DNA from: Xanthomarina gelatinilytica
Lineage (GTDB): Bacteria > Bacteroidota > Bacteroidia > Flavobacteriales > Flavobacteriaceae
Direction of reading: 5' to 3'
Assembly (NCBI RefSeq): GCF_000348685.1
Contig: NZ_ANLA01000024.1
Location: 1 to 64,000 of the forward strand
DNA: 64,000 bases
Shown in pieces: positions 41,359 to 51,557 of this stretch (position 1 is the stretch's first letter; the number at the start of each line of letters is the position of its first letter). Position numbers and translations under genes: made by a program. The notes below the pieces were generated by a model, which was not told where the DNA came from, searched no databases, and was given only the letters and a program-made list of their open reading frames with translations.

Positions 41359-42296
41359 AATTCTGGTGTTACCGTTCTTGTGCTGGTTGTATTGGCGTTT
41401 TGCAAAGATCCAAAGTCAAACGTATCCTGATTTAAGTTAGGAAAAGAAATATTTTCCACAATTACAGAGACTTCATAGGTTTGTGTAATGGTATGAACCC
41501 TATAGGCTGTTGCAGGAACCATAATGGCCACATCTGGATTTAGGTAATCTGCTAAATTTGGGTTGGTATAATCGTTGGAAGGGTTTTGGTCCTGACTCAC
41601 ATTTTCCTCGTCAATGGTTAATACGCCATCGCCATCATCGTCTGTGTCCAAATAATTTGGAATGCCATCTCCATCGGTATCTTGCGGATTTGTTAATGGA
41701 TCATCGTCATCATCGTCATTGTCATAATCAATCAGTTCTGTACTGGTAAGTACATTATCGCCATCGTCGTCTGGATCTAAAAAATTAGTCAAACCATCCC
41801 CATCGGTATCATCATCATATAAATCGCCATTGCCATTAATATCTTCCATTTCAGCAGGAATTCCATCGTTATCGTCTTCTGCATAAGTAGTGGTAATGGT
41901 ATAACTTCCATCAGAACTTGATAAATCTTGTGTTATCCCTAAATTGGAAGGAGGAACGTCGTTACAAAATAAATTGTCTGTTAATGTATTGTAGCTTCTA
42001 TAGTTGAATAAGTTGTTGGAGCCATCTATGTTGCCTTGAATTTCAGGATTCACCAATTCCACCAATAAGGGGTTGGTTTCAGATGGTTCCACTTCAAAAA
42101 TATCTGCCAATGTCAAGGTTGGAGAACTTATTTGTAATGAAATGGATTCGGCAGGACTCTCTTTGGTATTGTAAAACACCAATTCGCCACAGGCTTCAAA
42201 GGTATCGTCAAAATCTAATTCCACAAAAATAACATCTCCATCGTCACAAGACATTACTAAAATTAAAAAAGATACTAGGGCAAATATTTTTCGCAT
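41355..42296 (-). CDS. calcium-binding-repeat (TSP3-like) lipoprotein
   Basis: A 313-residue lipoprotein with lipobox LVMSC. Residues ~140-230 contain thrombospondin type-3-like repeats (DDDTDGDGLTNFLDPDDDGD, DTDGDGIPNYLDTDDDGDGV), each a DxDxDG calcium loop. An N-terminal beta domain and a C-terminal beta strand region flank them. It is a surface or periplasmic protein stabilised by calcium. Function unknown. It is convergent with the Smr gene (4 bp overlap). Confidence 0.82.
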   Translation of the reverse strand: MRKIFALVSFLILVMSCDDGDVIFVELDFDDTFEACGELVFYNTKESPAESISLQISSPTLTLADIFEVEPSETNPLLVELVNPEIQGNIDGSNNLFNYRSYNTLTDNLFCNDVPPSNLGITQDLSSSDGSYTITTTYAEDDNDGIPAEMEDINGNGDLYDDDTDGDGLTNFLDPDDDGDNVLTSTELIDYDNDDDDDDPLTNPQDTDGDGIPNYLDTDDDGDGVLTIDEENVSQDQNPSNDYTNPNLADYLNPDVAIMVPATAYRVHTITQTYEVSVIVENISFPNLNQDTFDFGSLQNANTTSTRTVTPEF

Positions 42297-42376
42297 GACA
42301 TGTATGGATTTTAAAACAAAAATAAAAGATTTGTTAAATATACAACGTGGCTTCTTGCAAATAATTTTAATTGCCC

Positions 42377-42384
42377 TATTTTTG
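42377..42384 (+). promoter_or_regulatory. TATTTTTG -7 promoter element of the cysteine desulfurase gene
   Basis: Matches TAnnTTTG 27 bp before the ATG, with a TTGC about 20 bp upstream as a -33 element. Confidence 0.65.
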
Positions 42385-42410
42385 CTACCTCACTAAAGCA
42401 AACTCAAATT

Positions 42411-43559
42411 ATGAAATCTGTTTATTTTGATAGTGCTGCAACCACACGAGTACGACCAGAAGTTATTAAAGCCATGCAAGATGTTTTGGAACATCAATAT
42501 GGAAATCCATCTTCAACCCACGCGTTTGGTAGAGCATCAAAATCAATTATAGAAACAACCAGAAAAACCATAGCCAAGGAATTGCACGCATCTCCACAGG
42601 AAATTATCTTTACTTCTGGAGGTACTGAAGCTGATAATATGATTTTACGTTGTGCCGTTAGAGATGCCAACGTAACTACCATTATCACCTCTCCAATAGA
42701 GCACCATGCTGTATTGCATACCGTTGAAGAGTTGCGAAACGAGTATGATGTTACTGTTGAATATGTAAAACTTCAAGCCTGTGGCACTCCAGATTATGAT
42801 GATCTGGAAAGACTGTTAACAGCAAACGACGAGAGGAAATTGGTGAGTTTAATGCATGTGAATAACGAAGTTGGAAACATTTTGGATATAGATAAAGTGT
42901 CTTCCCTTTGCAAAGCCAACAATGCCTTGTTGCATAGTGACACGGTTCAATCCATTGGTCATTATAAATGGAATGTAGAAGAAACCCCAATTGATTTTAT
43001 GACTGCTGCAGCCCATAAATTTCATGGTCCCAAAGGTGTTGGGTTTGCTTATATTAAAAAAAACAATACCTTAAAACCTTTGATTTTTGGAGGTTCTCAA
43101 GAACGTGGTTTTAGAGCAGGAACAGAACCAGTACATAATATCAAAGGCTTGGAAACCGCTTTTGTTCTAGCTTACGAAAATTTAGATGAAGAAAAACATT
43201 ATGTAGAGGCATTAAAAGATTATTTTAAAACCCAAATAACCAAAGCCATACCAGGAGTTAAGTTTAATGGTAATTGTTCTGATAATACCAAAAGTACTTA
43301 CACCTTGTTGAATGTTTGTTTGCCCATGTCTGCTGAAAAAGCATTGACCCTTCAGTTTCAATTGGATTTAAAAGGGATTGCCTGTTCCAAAGGAAGTGCC
43401 TGCCAAAGTGGGTCTGGCAAAGGATCTCATGTGTTGGAGCATATCTTAAGCGAAGAAGACCAACAAAAGCCTTCCATTAGATTTTCGTTTTGTAAATACA
43501 ACACCAAAGACGAAGTAGATTATGTAGTTGGCGTTCTAAAGGAGTTCGTGGAGAAATAA
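42411..43559 (+). CDS. cysteine desulfurase (NifS/IscS-like)
   Basis: A 382-residue PLP enzyme that takes sulfur from cysteine for iron-sulfur clusters or tRNA thiolation. It shows VYFDSAATTRVRPEVI, FTSGGTEADNMIL, the PLP lysine in AAAHKFHGPKGVGF and the catalytic cysteine loop CSKGSACQSGSGKGSHVL. It stands alone without iscU, so it could be IscS-like or serve tRNA modification. A SufS role is less likely because the active loop is of the IscS/NifS type. Confidence 0.92.
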   Translation: MKSVYFDSAATTRVRPEVIKAMQDVLEHQYGNPSSTHAFGRASKSIIETTRKTIAKELHASPQEIIFTSGGTEADNMILRCAVRDANVTTIITSPIEHHAVLHTVEELRNEYDVTVEYVKLQACGTPDYDDLERLLTANDERKLVSLMHVNNEVGNILDIDKVSSLCKANNALLHSDTVQSIGHYKWNVEETPIDFMTAAAHKFHGPKGVGFAYIKKNNTLKPLIFGGSQERGFRAGTEPVHNIKGLETAFVLAYENLDEEKHYVEALKDYFKTQITKAIPGVKFNGNCSDNTKSTYTLLNVCLPMSAEKALTLQFQLDLKGIACSKGSACQSGSGKGSHVLEHILSEEDQQKPSIRFSFCKYNTKDEVDYVVGVLKEFVEK

Positions 43560-43600
43560 TTATTAAAACCACCAATACGGTTTTATTGAAACAATACATA

Positions 43601-43637
43601 AAAAAACCTTCAGGGACATAGGCTCTGAAGGTTTTTT
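43601..43637. terminator. bidirectional terminator after the cysteine desulfurase gene
   Basis: AAAAAACCTTCAG pairs with CTGAAGGTTTTTT between convergent genes. Confidence 0.9.
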
Positions 43638-43658
43638 GCTGCTTGACCGTAAAAGCCC

Positions 43659-44156
43659 TTAAGCAGCTTGTGCTTTCTTGAACATTTTGCTTTTTATAAT
43701 GGTGTTCCACTTATCCAGAAGCGCAATTTCATTGTTCATTTCAAAGTTTACATCTACGTTGTAAAACTCCAACACCTCCTTGTTTTTGGATTTGTAGGTT
43801 ATTACCAAATCGATTCTGTCTGTTTCAATTTTAGAAGTGGTTTTGTTTTTATGGGTTCTTTGCGTCCTTACAATGTCGCAGGAGTCTACAAGACTTAAAT
43901 CCACAAGGGTTACTTGATGTTCTGCATCAATAATTTTTGAGTAGATAAGTTTGTTTGCCGTTTCATCTATGGCCATGGCATAATAAGTGCCCCAAAAATC
44001 TGGGGTTTTTACTTGTAAATGATGCTTTGAGGCTTCTTCCATAAAGCCTTTTCTAGAATTTTTTTTCTGACGTTTTTGTGATGTTTGAATAAGTATTAGA
44101 GGGATTATTATTACCAAGGCAATAACAATACCTATGATGGTGCTATGAGATTCCAT
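43659..44156 (-). CDS. single-TM hypothetical protein
   Basis: A 165-residue protein with one N-terminal helix (STIIGIVIALVIIIPLILIQ), a basic stretch and a soluble beta-rich domain (WGTYYAMAIDETANKLIYSK, LDLVITYKSKNKEVLEFYNVD). It lacks a recognised family name. Start at MESHSTIIG (44156) because the upstream 27 codons do not look coding. Confidence 0.75.
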   Translation of the reverse strand: MESHSTIIGIVIALVIIIPLILIQTSQKRQKKNSRKGFMEEASKHHLQVKTPDFWGTYYAMAIDETANKLIYSKIIDAEHQVTLVDLSLVDSCDIVRTQRTHKNKTTSKIETDRIDLVITYKSKNKEVLEFYNVDVNFEMNNEIALLDKWNTIIKSKMFKKAQAA

Positions 44157-44275
44157 AAGATATTTTTTTATTTGTTGAATATAGAATGTCCTGACCTTGT
44201 TGGTCAAGATGAAATAATAACAACAGCTCCTGATCATTCAGAACATGAGATGTTTAAGGAATATAATATGAAATT

Positions 44276-44650
44276 TTAAGAAAAGGTATGAAAAGGGTAG
44301 AGCAGTGTCTCAATATCCAATCCTGGTTGAATGTGTTTGCTTTTGTAAAGATATTGACTGTCTTTGGTTAAGGTGTAAATTTCTACCTCTTTAAAGGATT
44401 GAAATGTTGTTTTGGAATTAGTTACCTGAACATTATGAACGTTTTCGTTTGCAAGGTCTCCTAAGGGTTCCAGGTCTGGAAATATGGATAGCTCAGGTGT
44501 TTTGGAATTCAATAAGTTAACAGCAACATCCTGTTGTTGGCTATTATCAAAAACCGTTTCCACTATAAAATTTTGAATAGAAACGCTTATGCTTAAGGTA
44601 TAAGCAAACAAGAGGCTCAAGGCAACCAGGTTTCTAATCATTTGTTTCAT
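44276..44650 (-). CDS. exported hypothetical protein
   Basis: A 124-residue protein with a signal peptide-like N terminus (MKQMIRNLVALSLLFAYTLSISVS). The mature part is short and polar with a conserved-looking FKEVEIYTLTKDSQYLYKSKHIQPG segment. No family recognised. Start at ATG 44650; the GTG two codons upstream is less likely. Confidence 0.65.
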   Translation of the reverse strand: MKQMIRNLVALSLLFAYTLSISVSIQNFIVETVFDNSQQQDVAVNLLNSKTPELSIFPDLEPLGDLANENVHNVQVTNSKTTFQSFKEVEIYTLTKDSQYLYKSKHIQPGLDIETLLYPFHTFS

Positions 44651-44704
44651 ATACACAAATGTATGACTGTTTTTAATTCGAATTAAAAAAAGTGTGTTAA
44701 ATTA

Positions 44705-47173
44705 TTAAAATTTCATGGTTGTCCTTACATTAAACACTCGTGGTGTCAGGTAATTAGGAATGGCATACTGCCTTTTGCTGTAAACGTCCCTTACCCAAGT
44801 GTTTGTTATGGAGTTTTGCGCATTGAAAATGTTAAAAATTTCAAAGCCAACAGATAAATATTTAAAAGGTTTCCTCCAGCCATTGTATGTTTCGTTTAAA
44901 TCTACAATAACATATTGCAAACCTATATCGGCACGCTTGTAATCTGGCAAACGGTTTTGGTAAACATAAGGATCGGCATAGCTTGGAGAACCACCAGGAA
45001 GCCCAGTGTTGTAAACCAAGTTTAAATACATTTTCATTTTAGGTAAGCTTGGTACATAATCTTGAAAAAGAGCTGCAAACTTTAAGCGTTGGTCTGTTGG
45101 TCTGGCTATATACCCTCTATCATTGATGTTTTCTTCGGTTTTTAAATACCCAAAACTAAACCAGGATTCGGTTCCAGGGACAAATTCGCCATTCAATCTG
45201 AGATCCAAACCATAGGCATAGGCTTTTGCATTGTTGGTTGCAGCGTACCTAATTCTAACATTTTCCAAGGTGTAAGGGTTTACATCTGTGAGTTTTTTAT
45301 AGTAAGCTTCTGTAGTTAATTTAAAAGGTCTGTTCCACATTTTAAAGCTATAATCGTTTCCTACAACCACTTGAAAAGATTTTTGGGCTTTAACATCTGG
45401 ATTTACAGTTCCGGAATAATCACGCAATTCCCTGTAAAAAGGAGGTTGATAATATATACCTCCACCAATTCTAAAAAGCATGTCTTTGTCCCAATCAGGC
45501 TTGATGGCAAATTGCGCTCTTGGACTAAAAACAATTTGTGAGGTTTTATCTATGCCATCACCACTTACAGTCCAATTATGAGCTCTTACTCCAGCATTGA
45601 ACCATACGTCATTGTCTCCTAAACTGGTACGTTTGCTCCATTGTAAATAACCTTGGATTCTTTGAATGGTGGTGTGGTTTTTAGCTCTTACATTTTGATA
45701 GGCTGCCAAAGGCCCTTCGTAAGGTGTATAAGGTTGGTCGTTAAAAGCGTCGATGTTGGGAGGATTTATGGAGAACCCAGCCGAATCTATCACTTCCCAT
45801 TCCACCAACCGATCCCTAATATCTTCGTTGGTGTACTTTAGGGACCATTCAAAATCGTTATCGTCCATAGTATATTTTCCGTTGTGTTCGATATTGGTGA
45901 TTAGGGCATCCAGATCGTTTCTTCCATGGTTTAATTGACCTCCAATACCTTCACTATATTCCACTTCACCCAAATCTTCATCTCCAATATTGGTATTTAC
46001 TTCGCCCAACCTATATTGTGCTAAAATATCAAAATGTTCTTCTTCGGTAGTGTGGTAAGTTGCAGTGGTTAAGTTAAGGGTTACATTATCATTTAAAAGG
46101 TAAGTTGCTTTAATGGCCCCAAACAAGGTTTGGTATTGATCTTTTTCTTGACCTTCATAAAAAACCAATAATGCCAAAGGGTTTTCCAAAGTACCAAAAT
46201 TTGTCTGTCTGGTTTTAGGTTCATAATTGTATTTGTTCAAAGAGGCATTTCCTAAAAAGCTGAGACTGAATTTATGGGAAAAATTGTAGTTTATCTGGGT
46301 TTGTACATCAGCAAAAGTTGGATCGTAATTGGTTTCTGTTTCTTGTGCATTAACAAGTAAGCTGTTGTTTCTATAACGAATTCCAATTATGCCTGAGAGC
46401 TTGGAATCTTTACTTATGGCATCTACAGCCAGGCTTCCACCAAGTAGGCTTAAATCTGCACTCACACCAAAAGCGTAAGGTTTTCTATAGGTAATATCGA
46501 GAACAGATGCTAATTTGTCTCCATATTTTGCTTGAAAACCTCCAGCAGAGAAATCGACATTCTGAACCAGGTCTGTGTTAACAAAACTCAATCCTTCTTG
46601 TTGCCCAGAACGTATCAAGAAAGGTCTGTAGATTTCAATACCATTTACATACACTAAATTTTCATCGTAGTTTCCACCTCTTACGGAATATTGTGTGCTT
46701 AATTCGTTGTTGCTACTTACGCCAGGAAGTGTTTTCAATAGATTTTCCACACCAGCATTCGCACCAGGAATGAGTCTAACGGTTTCGGGTTCCAGTGTGA
46801 TTATGCCTTCAACTTCTTTTCTTTGCTTGCTGGAAATTACAACGGTTGAGATTTGTTCCACAGATTCCTTCATGATGGGATGGAACTCGTATTCTTCCCC
46901 ATTTTTTAAGTTAAATGTAGCAGTAATACTTTCAAAGGTAAGGTGAGAGAACACCACAGTAACCTCTTGGTCTGCTGGTATTTTTAAAATAAAAAAACCG
47001 TTCTCGTTGGTTACGGTTCCTTTGTCTTGAGCTTTGATATTTACATTTGGAATGGGATTATTGGCATCGTCTAGAATAACACCTTTTAAAGTTCCAGATT
47101 GTGAAAATCCTAAAAAGGACATCGAAAAAAGGAACATGCAAAATAGATAAGTTTTTATTTTCAAAAGCTTCAT
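44705..47173 (-). CDS. TonB-dependent receptor with carboxypeptidase-like N-domain
   Basis: An 822-residue outer-membrane transporter. After the signal peptide, a carboxypeptidase-regulatory-like domain (GTLKGVILDDANNPIPNVNIKAQDKGTV) is followed by a plug (LLKTLPGVSSNNELSTQYSVRGGNYDENLVYVNGIEIYRPF) and a 22-strand barrel ending with RVFNVRTTMKF. The substrate is unknown. It starts 4 bp after the M23 peptidase gene stop, so the two are coupled. Confidence 0.92.
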   Translation of the reverse strand: MKLLKIKTYLFCMFLFSMSFLGFSQSGTLKGVILDDANNPIPNVNIKAQDKGTVTNENGFFILKIPADQEVTVVFSHLTFESITATFNLKNGEEYEFHPIMKESVEQISTVVISSKQRKEVEGIITLEPETVRLIPGANAGVENLLKTLPGVSSNNELSTQYSVRGGNYDENLVYVNGIEIYRPFLIRSGQQEGLSFVNTDLVQNVDFSAGGFQAKYGDKLASVLDITYRKPYAFGVSADLSLLGGSLAVDAISKDSKLSGIIGIRYRNNSLLVNAQETETNYDPTFADVQTQINYNFSHKFSLSFLGNASLNKYNYEPKTRQTNFGTLENPLALLVFYEGQEKDQYQTLFGAIKATYLLNDNVTLNLTTATYHTTEEEHFDILAQYRLGEVNTNIGDEDLGEVEYSEGIGGQLNHGRNDLDALITNIEHNGKYTMDDNDFEWSLKYTNEDIRDRLVEWEVIDSAGFSINPPNIDAFNDQPYTPYEGPLAAYQNVRAKNHTTIQRIQGYLQWSKRTSLGDNDVWFNAGVRAHNWTVSGDGIDKTSQIVFSPRAQFAIKPDWDKDMLFRIGGGIYYQPPFYRELRDYSGTVNPDVKAQKSFQVVVGNDYSFKMWNRPFKLTTEAYYKKLTDVNPYTLENVRIRYAATNNAKAYAYGLDLRLNGEFVPGTESWFSFGYLKTEENINDRGYIARPTDQRLKFAALFQDYVPSLPKMKMYLNLVYNTGLPGGSPSYADPYVYQNRLPDYKRADIGLQYVIVDLNETYNGWRKPFKYLSVGFEIFNIFNAQNSITNTWVRDVYSKRQYAIPNYLTPRVFNVRTTMKF

Positions 47174-47176
47174 TAT

Positions 47177-48865
47177 TTATTTTCTGTAAAACGTAGTTTC
47201 AAAAGTAGAATTATTTCCAACATTATCGGTAACAATCACTTTTAAATTATTTTTTGTTTCGGTAATTATACCATCATTAAAATCGTGGGTCAATGTTTTG
47301 GTTTTGTAATCGTACTCCATTAAAATCCATTTTCCATTAACGGTTGCGCGATAATTTGAAATGCCGGAACCTTCATCATCTATCTTCACTTTAAGATAAC
47401 GGTATTTGCTAAGCCATTGTCCATCTTTAAAATTTATGGGCCTAATGGTTGGTTCTATAGTGTCTGCTACCAAGGCGTAGGTTCCTAAATCGTCTGTTAT
47501 GGTGTACATCAGGTTTTTTTCTTTTGTCGTGTTGGAATACCAAGGATGTTGTTTATAACCAACCAATCTGGCGATGTAAAGTTTATGGGCATCAGCTGAA
47601 TCGTAATGACTAATATCGTATGTAATTTTAAAATGTTTTTTAACAGGAATGGTATCGTCATGTAATTTAATGGTATCGTTTGACACTGAAAAGTCCATAT
47701 AAAAATCATCATAAAACGTCTCTGGATAAAATTCAACCGAAATGTGGTTGTATAATAGCTCGTTGGTTTTGTCTGCATGAATATAATAAGACGATACAAA
47801 AGAATCCTTCACTTTAAAGTCTTGTTCTTTTTTACCTTCAATATTAATGGTGAGCCAAGAAGTGTTGTTTTTAAAATCCTTTACTGCCACTTTGTAGACC
47901 GAAGAGGTACTGTCTTCAACCCTAATAAAACCATAATTATCAGAGTCTTTATAAATACTTAAGGGGTTATTGGGTTCTATAAAGAGTTTTTGGAGTCTTT
48001 CTTTTTTTGTTTTATAATGTCCATAATCTATAAACCGGTTTAAATGTCTGGTTTCGTCAAAAGAAAATCGTTTAAAATCGATGTCTATTTTTTTATTGCC
48101 ATTAAAAAAAGCTTGAATGTTGTACACGCCATTGTTGTTGTATGCCAAATCCTGTCTGTCAGTAGATTCTATGGCAAAGCCAATTTTTCCATAAGCCTGA
48201 ATGTTCTCAACTGTATAATCGCCATTAGGGAGGGGTAAAAGCCTTAGTTTTTGTTTTTCGTTTGATTTGTTTACATACGAATGCTTGTCCATGGGATAAG
48301 CATAAACCTCTTTAATAACAGGTAAGGTAGTGTCTTTAACATCAAACCCAAAAAGCAATGGATTGATAGGTCTTTCTTGATTGTCCCGAATTTCAAAATG
48401 TAAATGTGGACCACCAGACCCTCCTGTGTTACCACTATAGGCAATAACTTCACCTTTTTCTACAATAAGCTCTTCGGTATTAGGGAACACTTCAATTTCA
48501 AACGATTCTTTTTCATATTGCAACTTCTTGATATAAGCTTCAATTTCAGGGGAAAACTTTTGCAAATGCGCATATACAGTGGTATAACCATTAGGATGGG
48601 TTATGTAAAGGGCCTTTCCGTAGCCATAATGGGAGATTTTAATTCGACTTATATACCCACTAGCAGAGGCATACACCTTTAAACCTTCTCTTTGTTGCGT
48701 TTTAATGTCCAAACCGGAATGGAAGTGGTTGGAACGCAATTCAGCAAAAGAGCCAGACAAGACCAAGGTAACATCCAAAGGATTCCCAAAATAGTCTTTT
48801 GGGTAATAATCTTGGGCTAGGCCAAAGGCACAAACAAAAAGAAAAAAGGGTAAGGTGAATCTCAT
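47177..48865 (-). CDS. M23-family peptidoglycan metallopeptidase
   Basis: A 562-residue exported endopeptidase with signal peptide to GLAQ. The zinc site is HFHSGLDIK...(HxxxD) and HLHFEIRDN (HxH), with the GYTTVYAHLQKF segment between. The C-terminal ~380 residues are beta-rich with two Ig-like domains. It cleaves cross-links in the cell wall. First gene of the operon with the TonB receptor. Confidence 0.9.
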   Translation of the reverse strand: MRFTLPFFLFVCAFGLAQDYYPKDYFGNPLDVTLVLSGSFAELRSNHFHSGLDIKTQQREGLKVYASASGYISRIKISHYGYGKALYITHPNGYTTVYAHLQKFSPEIEAYIKKLQYEKESFEIEVFPNTEELIVEKGEVIAYSGNTGGSGGPHLHFEIRDNQERPINPLLFGFDVKDTTLPVIKEVYAYPMDKHSYVNKSNEKQKLRLLPLPNGDYTVENIQAYGKIGFAIESTDRQDLAYNNNGVYNIQAFFNGNKKIDIDFKRFSFDETRHLNRFIDYGHYKTKKERLQKLFIEPNNPLSIYKDSDNYGFIRVEDSTSSVYKVAVKDFKNNTSWLTINIEGKKEQDFKVKDSFVSSYYIHADKTNELLYNHISVEFYPETFYDDFYMDFSVSNDTIKLHDDTIPVKKHFKITYDISHYDSADAHKLYIARLVGYKQHPWYSNTTKEKNLMYTITDDLGTYALVADTIEPTIRPINFKDGQWLSKYRYLKVKIDDEGSGISNYRATVNGKWILMEYDYKTKTLTHDFNDGIITETKNNLKVIVTDNVGNNSTFETTFYRK

Positions 48866-49007
48866 AAATTAAGTAATTCTTGCTAAAATATTAATTTGAA
48901 CGAAATCTACAAAAGATATATTGTACGCTATTTTGCAATAATATCAAGCAATTACAACATTTTGCAAATTTTATGTAAAAACAATTGTAATTTATAGGAA
49001 GGTATCT

Positions 49008-49015
49008 TAACTTTG
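49008..49015 (+). promoter_or_regulatory. TAACTTTG -7 promoter element of the zapA operon
   Basis: Matches TAnnTTTG, with a TTG about 21 bp upstream. It rules out the TTG frame start at 49013. Confidence 0.65.
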
Positions 49016-49039
49016 TCTGATAAGTATTGCATATTGCAC

Positions 49040-49330
49040 ATGAGTAAAATTGAAGAAATTGTTGATGCTCTTGAAGTAAAAGTAGGGAAAGTTTTACAGC
49101 AATTGGAAACCGTAAAACAAGCCAACTTAAAACTGGAAAAAGAGTTGCAAGCTTCTAAACAACATGCCATGGAACAACAAGAATTGATTGTTTCTTGGGA
49201 AGAAAAATACGAAGCACTCAAGATTGCAAATACAATGCTAGGTAGTGACGAAAACAAAAGAGAGACAAAGCTTAAAATAAACACATTAATTCGGGAGATT
49301 GATCATTGTATTGCGCAATTGTCCGAATAA
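49040..49330 (+). CDS. short coiled-coil protein (ZapB-like)
   Basis: A 96-residue protein, almost entirely one coiled coil (VDALEVKVGKVLQQLETVKQ...LEKELQASKQHAMEQQ). No enzyme motif. It lies 18 bp before zapA, so a cell-division role like ZapB is likely, though by position and shape only. Confidence 0.75.
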   Translation: MSKIEEIVDALEVKVGKVLQQLETVKQANLKLEKELQASKQHAMEQQELIVSWEEKYEALKIANTMLGSDENKRETKLKINTLIREIDHCIAQLSE

Positions 49331-49348
49331 ATGTAACATCAAAAATCA

Positions 49349-49642
49349 ATGTCAGATAAGCTTAAAATAAAGCTATCCATAGCTAACAGAGTGTATCCTT
49401 TAACCATTGTGCCTAGCCAGGAAGAAGGATTGCGTAAGGCAGCTAAGAACATTGAAACGATGATCAATCAATTTGAGCAAAGTTATTCTGTAAGGGATAA
49501 GCAAGATGTTTTGGCCATGTGTGCTTTGCAATTTGCATCTCAAGTGGAACAAAAATCAATAGATAAAGAAAATGTAAGTGAACATGTGGAAGAGAAGCTC
49601 ACGGCTTTGAACAAAATGTTACAATTACATTTGGACTCTTAA
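49349..49642 (+). CDS. zapA: cell division protein ZapA
   Basis: A 97-residue ZapA-family protein that bundles FtsZ. It shows KLSIANRVYPLTIVPSQEEGLRKAAKNIETMI (ZapA signature) and a C-terminal helix for tetramerisation. It is followed by a 6S-like RNA, then rny, an arrangement common in Flavobacteriaceae. Confidence 0.88.
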   Translation: MSDKLKIKLSIANRVYPLTIVPSQEEGLRKAAKNIETMINQFEQSYSVRDKQDVLAMCALQFASQVEQKSIDKENVSEHVEEKLTALNKMLQLHLDS

Positions 49643-49669
49643 CGTTCTTTAAAATAAATTAAGGTTACT

Positions 49670-49871
49670 GCCTACATTAGTTATTATTTGGAAAACTCAA
49701 CATTAATTCTTTAAAAAGGGTGAGTTTGAACGGTAAAAGCGGGCTGCTAGTGCTGTGTGTGCTGAACTTGTTTCAGTCTCGCAGTATCTCGAGCAGATAC
49801 TTGATCCGTTTGTTAGCCCTAAACTTGTTTTAAGGAGTTTATTACAAAACAAACTAGTGTAGGCTTTTTTT
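49670..49871 (+). ncRNA. ssrS: 6S-like RNA between zapA and rny
   Basis: A non-coding segment of about 200 nt closed by GCCTACATTAGTT (49670-49682) pairing with AACTAGTGTAGGC (49852-49864), 12 of 13 pairs with the mismatch a possible G-U. A T-run follows immediately. Length, closing stem, largely self-complementary middle and position right after zapA fit 6S RNA, which binds RNA polymerase. The family call rests on shape and place, not on a covariance search. Confidence 0.7.
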
Positions 49872-49891
49872 ATATATATAAATAAACTAAC

Positions 49892-51466
49892 ATGGACAAC
49901 TCAATTATATTGATTATAGGTGGTGTTTTGCTAGGAATCATAGTGGGATTCATTATAGCAAAGGCATTAGAGAGAAACAATGCTTCCAAACTTATAAAAA
50001 GTGCTAAAAAATCGGCAGCAGCTATTATTAAAGAAGCCAATAGCGAAGGTGAAAGCATTAAAAAGGATAAAATTCTTCAGGCAAAAGAAAAATTCATAGA
50101 ATTAAAATCAGAGCATGAAAAAGTAATCAATGCTCGTGACAAAAAAATGGCAGAAGCTGAGAAACGTACTAGAGACAAAGAGTCTCAGGTTTCCAGTGAA
50201 TTGTCTAAAAATCTCAAACTCAATCAAAGTTTAGAAGACAAAATAAAGGATTACAACCATAGAGTTGATATTCTCGAGAAAAAACAGGAAGAAATCGATA
50301 GGCTTCATAAAAGCCAGATAGAACAGTTGGAGGTTATTTCCAGTTTATCTGCAGAAGAAGCCAAGGCACAACTTGTTGAATCCCTAAAAGGAGAGGCCAA
50401 GAGCGATGCCATGGCTTATGTTCAAAGCACTTTGGAAGAAGCAAAACTAACGGCTCAACAAGAAGCCAAAAAAGTAATTATCAATACCATTCAACGTATA
50501 GGAACCGAAGAAGCAGTAGATAACTGTGTGTCTGTTTTTAATATAGAATCGGACGATGTTAAAGGACGCATCATTGGTAGAGAAGGAAGAAACATTCGCG
50601 CCATTGAAGCAGCCACTGGAGTGGAAATTATTGTAGACGACACACCAGAAGCCATTATTCTATCCTGTTTCGATTCCGTAAGACGTGAAATCGCCAGATT
50701 ATCCTTGCACAAATTGGTTACCGATGGTAGAATACATCCTGCTAGAATAGAGGAGGTAGTAAAAAAGACAACCAAACAAATAGAGCAGGAAATTATTGAA
50801 GTAGGAAAACGAACCATAATAGACTTAGGGATTCACAACCTACATCCAGAACTTATTAAAGTGGTTGGTAGAATGAAATATCGTTCGTCTTACGGACAAA
50901 ATTTGCTGCAACACTCCAGGGAAGTTGCCAAACTTTGTGGTGTGATGGCTGCAGAGCTAGGTTTAAATCCTAAATTGGCCAAACGTGCAGGATTGCTACA
51001 TGATATTGGTAAAGTGCCAGATGCAGAAGCAGATATGGAAACACCACATGCTATCCTTGGAATGCAATGGGCTGAAAAATATGGTGAAAAAGAAGATGTT
51101 TGCAATGCCATTGGAGCACATCATGATGAAATTGAAATGACCTCTCTTTTGTCTCCAATTGTTCAAGTTTGTGATGCTATTTCCGGAGCAAGACCAGGAG
51201 CAAGACGCCAAGTATTGGATAGTTACATTCAACGTTTAAAAGACCTTGAGGATATTGCCTTTGGTTTTGGAGGTGTTAAAAAAGCCTATGCCATTCAAGC
51301 AGGAAGGGAGTTAAGGGTTATTGTGGAAAGCGAAAAAGTTTCAGATCAAAATGCAGCAGATTTATCCTTTAACATTTCACAGAAAATACAAACAGATATG
51401 ACCTATCCTGGACAGGTTAAAGTAACTGTAATTAGGGAAACCAGAGCAGTGAATATCGCTAAATAA
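49892..51466 (+). CDS. rny: ribonuclease Y
   Basis: A 524-residue membrane-anchored endoribonuclease that starts mRNA decay. An N-terminal helix ([22 protein letters not shown]) is followed by a coiled coil (~30-190), a KH domain ([21 protein letters not shown]) and an HD domain ([23 protein letters not shown]). The stop is followed by a terminator. Cotranscription with the 6S-like RNA is not expected because of the T-run between. Confidence 0.94.
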   Translation: MDNSIILIIGGVLLGIIVGFIIAKALERNNASKLIKSAKKSAAAIIKEANSEGESIKKDKILQAKEKFIELKSEHEKVINARDKKMAEAEKRTRDKESQVSSELSKNLKLNQSLEDKIKDYNHRVDILEKKQEEIDRLHKSQIEQLEVISSLSAEEAKAQLVESLKGEAKSDAMAYVQSTLEEAKLTAQQEAKKVIINTIQRIGTEEAVDNCVSVFNIESDDVKGRIIGREGRNIRAIEAATGVEIIVDDTPEAIILSCFDSVRREIARLSLHKLVTDGRIHPARIEEVVKKTTKQIEQEIIEVGKRTIIDLGIHNLHPELIKVVGRMKYRSSYGQNLLQHSREVAKLCGVMAAELGLNPKLAKRAGLLHDIGKVPDAEADMETPHAILGMQWAEKYGEKEDVCNAIGAHHDEIEMTSLLSPIVQVCDAISGARPGARRQVLDSYIQRLKDLEDIAFGFGGVKKAYAIQAGRELRVIVESEKVSDQNAADLSFNISQKIQTDMTYPGQVKVTVIRETRAVNIAK

Positions 51467-51518
51467 CTTACAGCGTTTATTTGCAATGGGAATATCTGCA
51501 AAATCATTAAAATAATAT

Positions 51519-51547
51519 AGCTTGGGTGTTTGCCCAAGCTTTTTTTA
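51519..51547 (+). terminator. terminator of rny
   Basis: AGCTTGGG-TGTTTG-CCCAAGCT followed by seven T residues. Confidence 0.95.
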
Positions 51548-51557
51548 TAAGTTTTTT

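Noticed and set aside
48952-49284. 110-codon minus-strand frame over the ZapB-like gene
   Set aside because: It is the antisense shadow of a coiled coil, giving Ser/Cys-rich sequence, and would overlap the promoter of the zapA operon.
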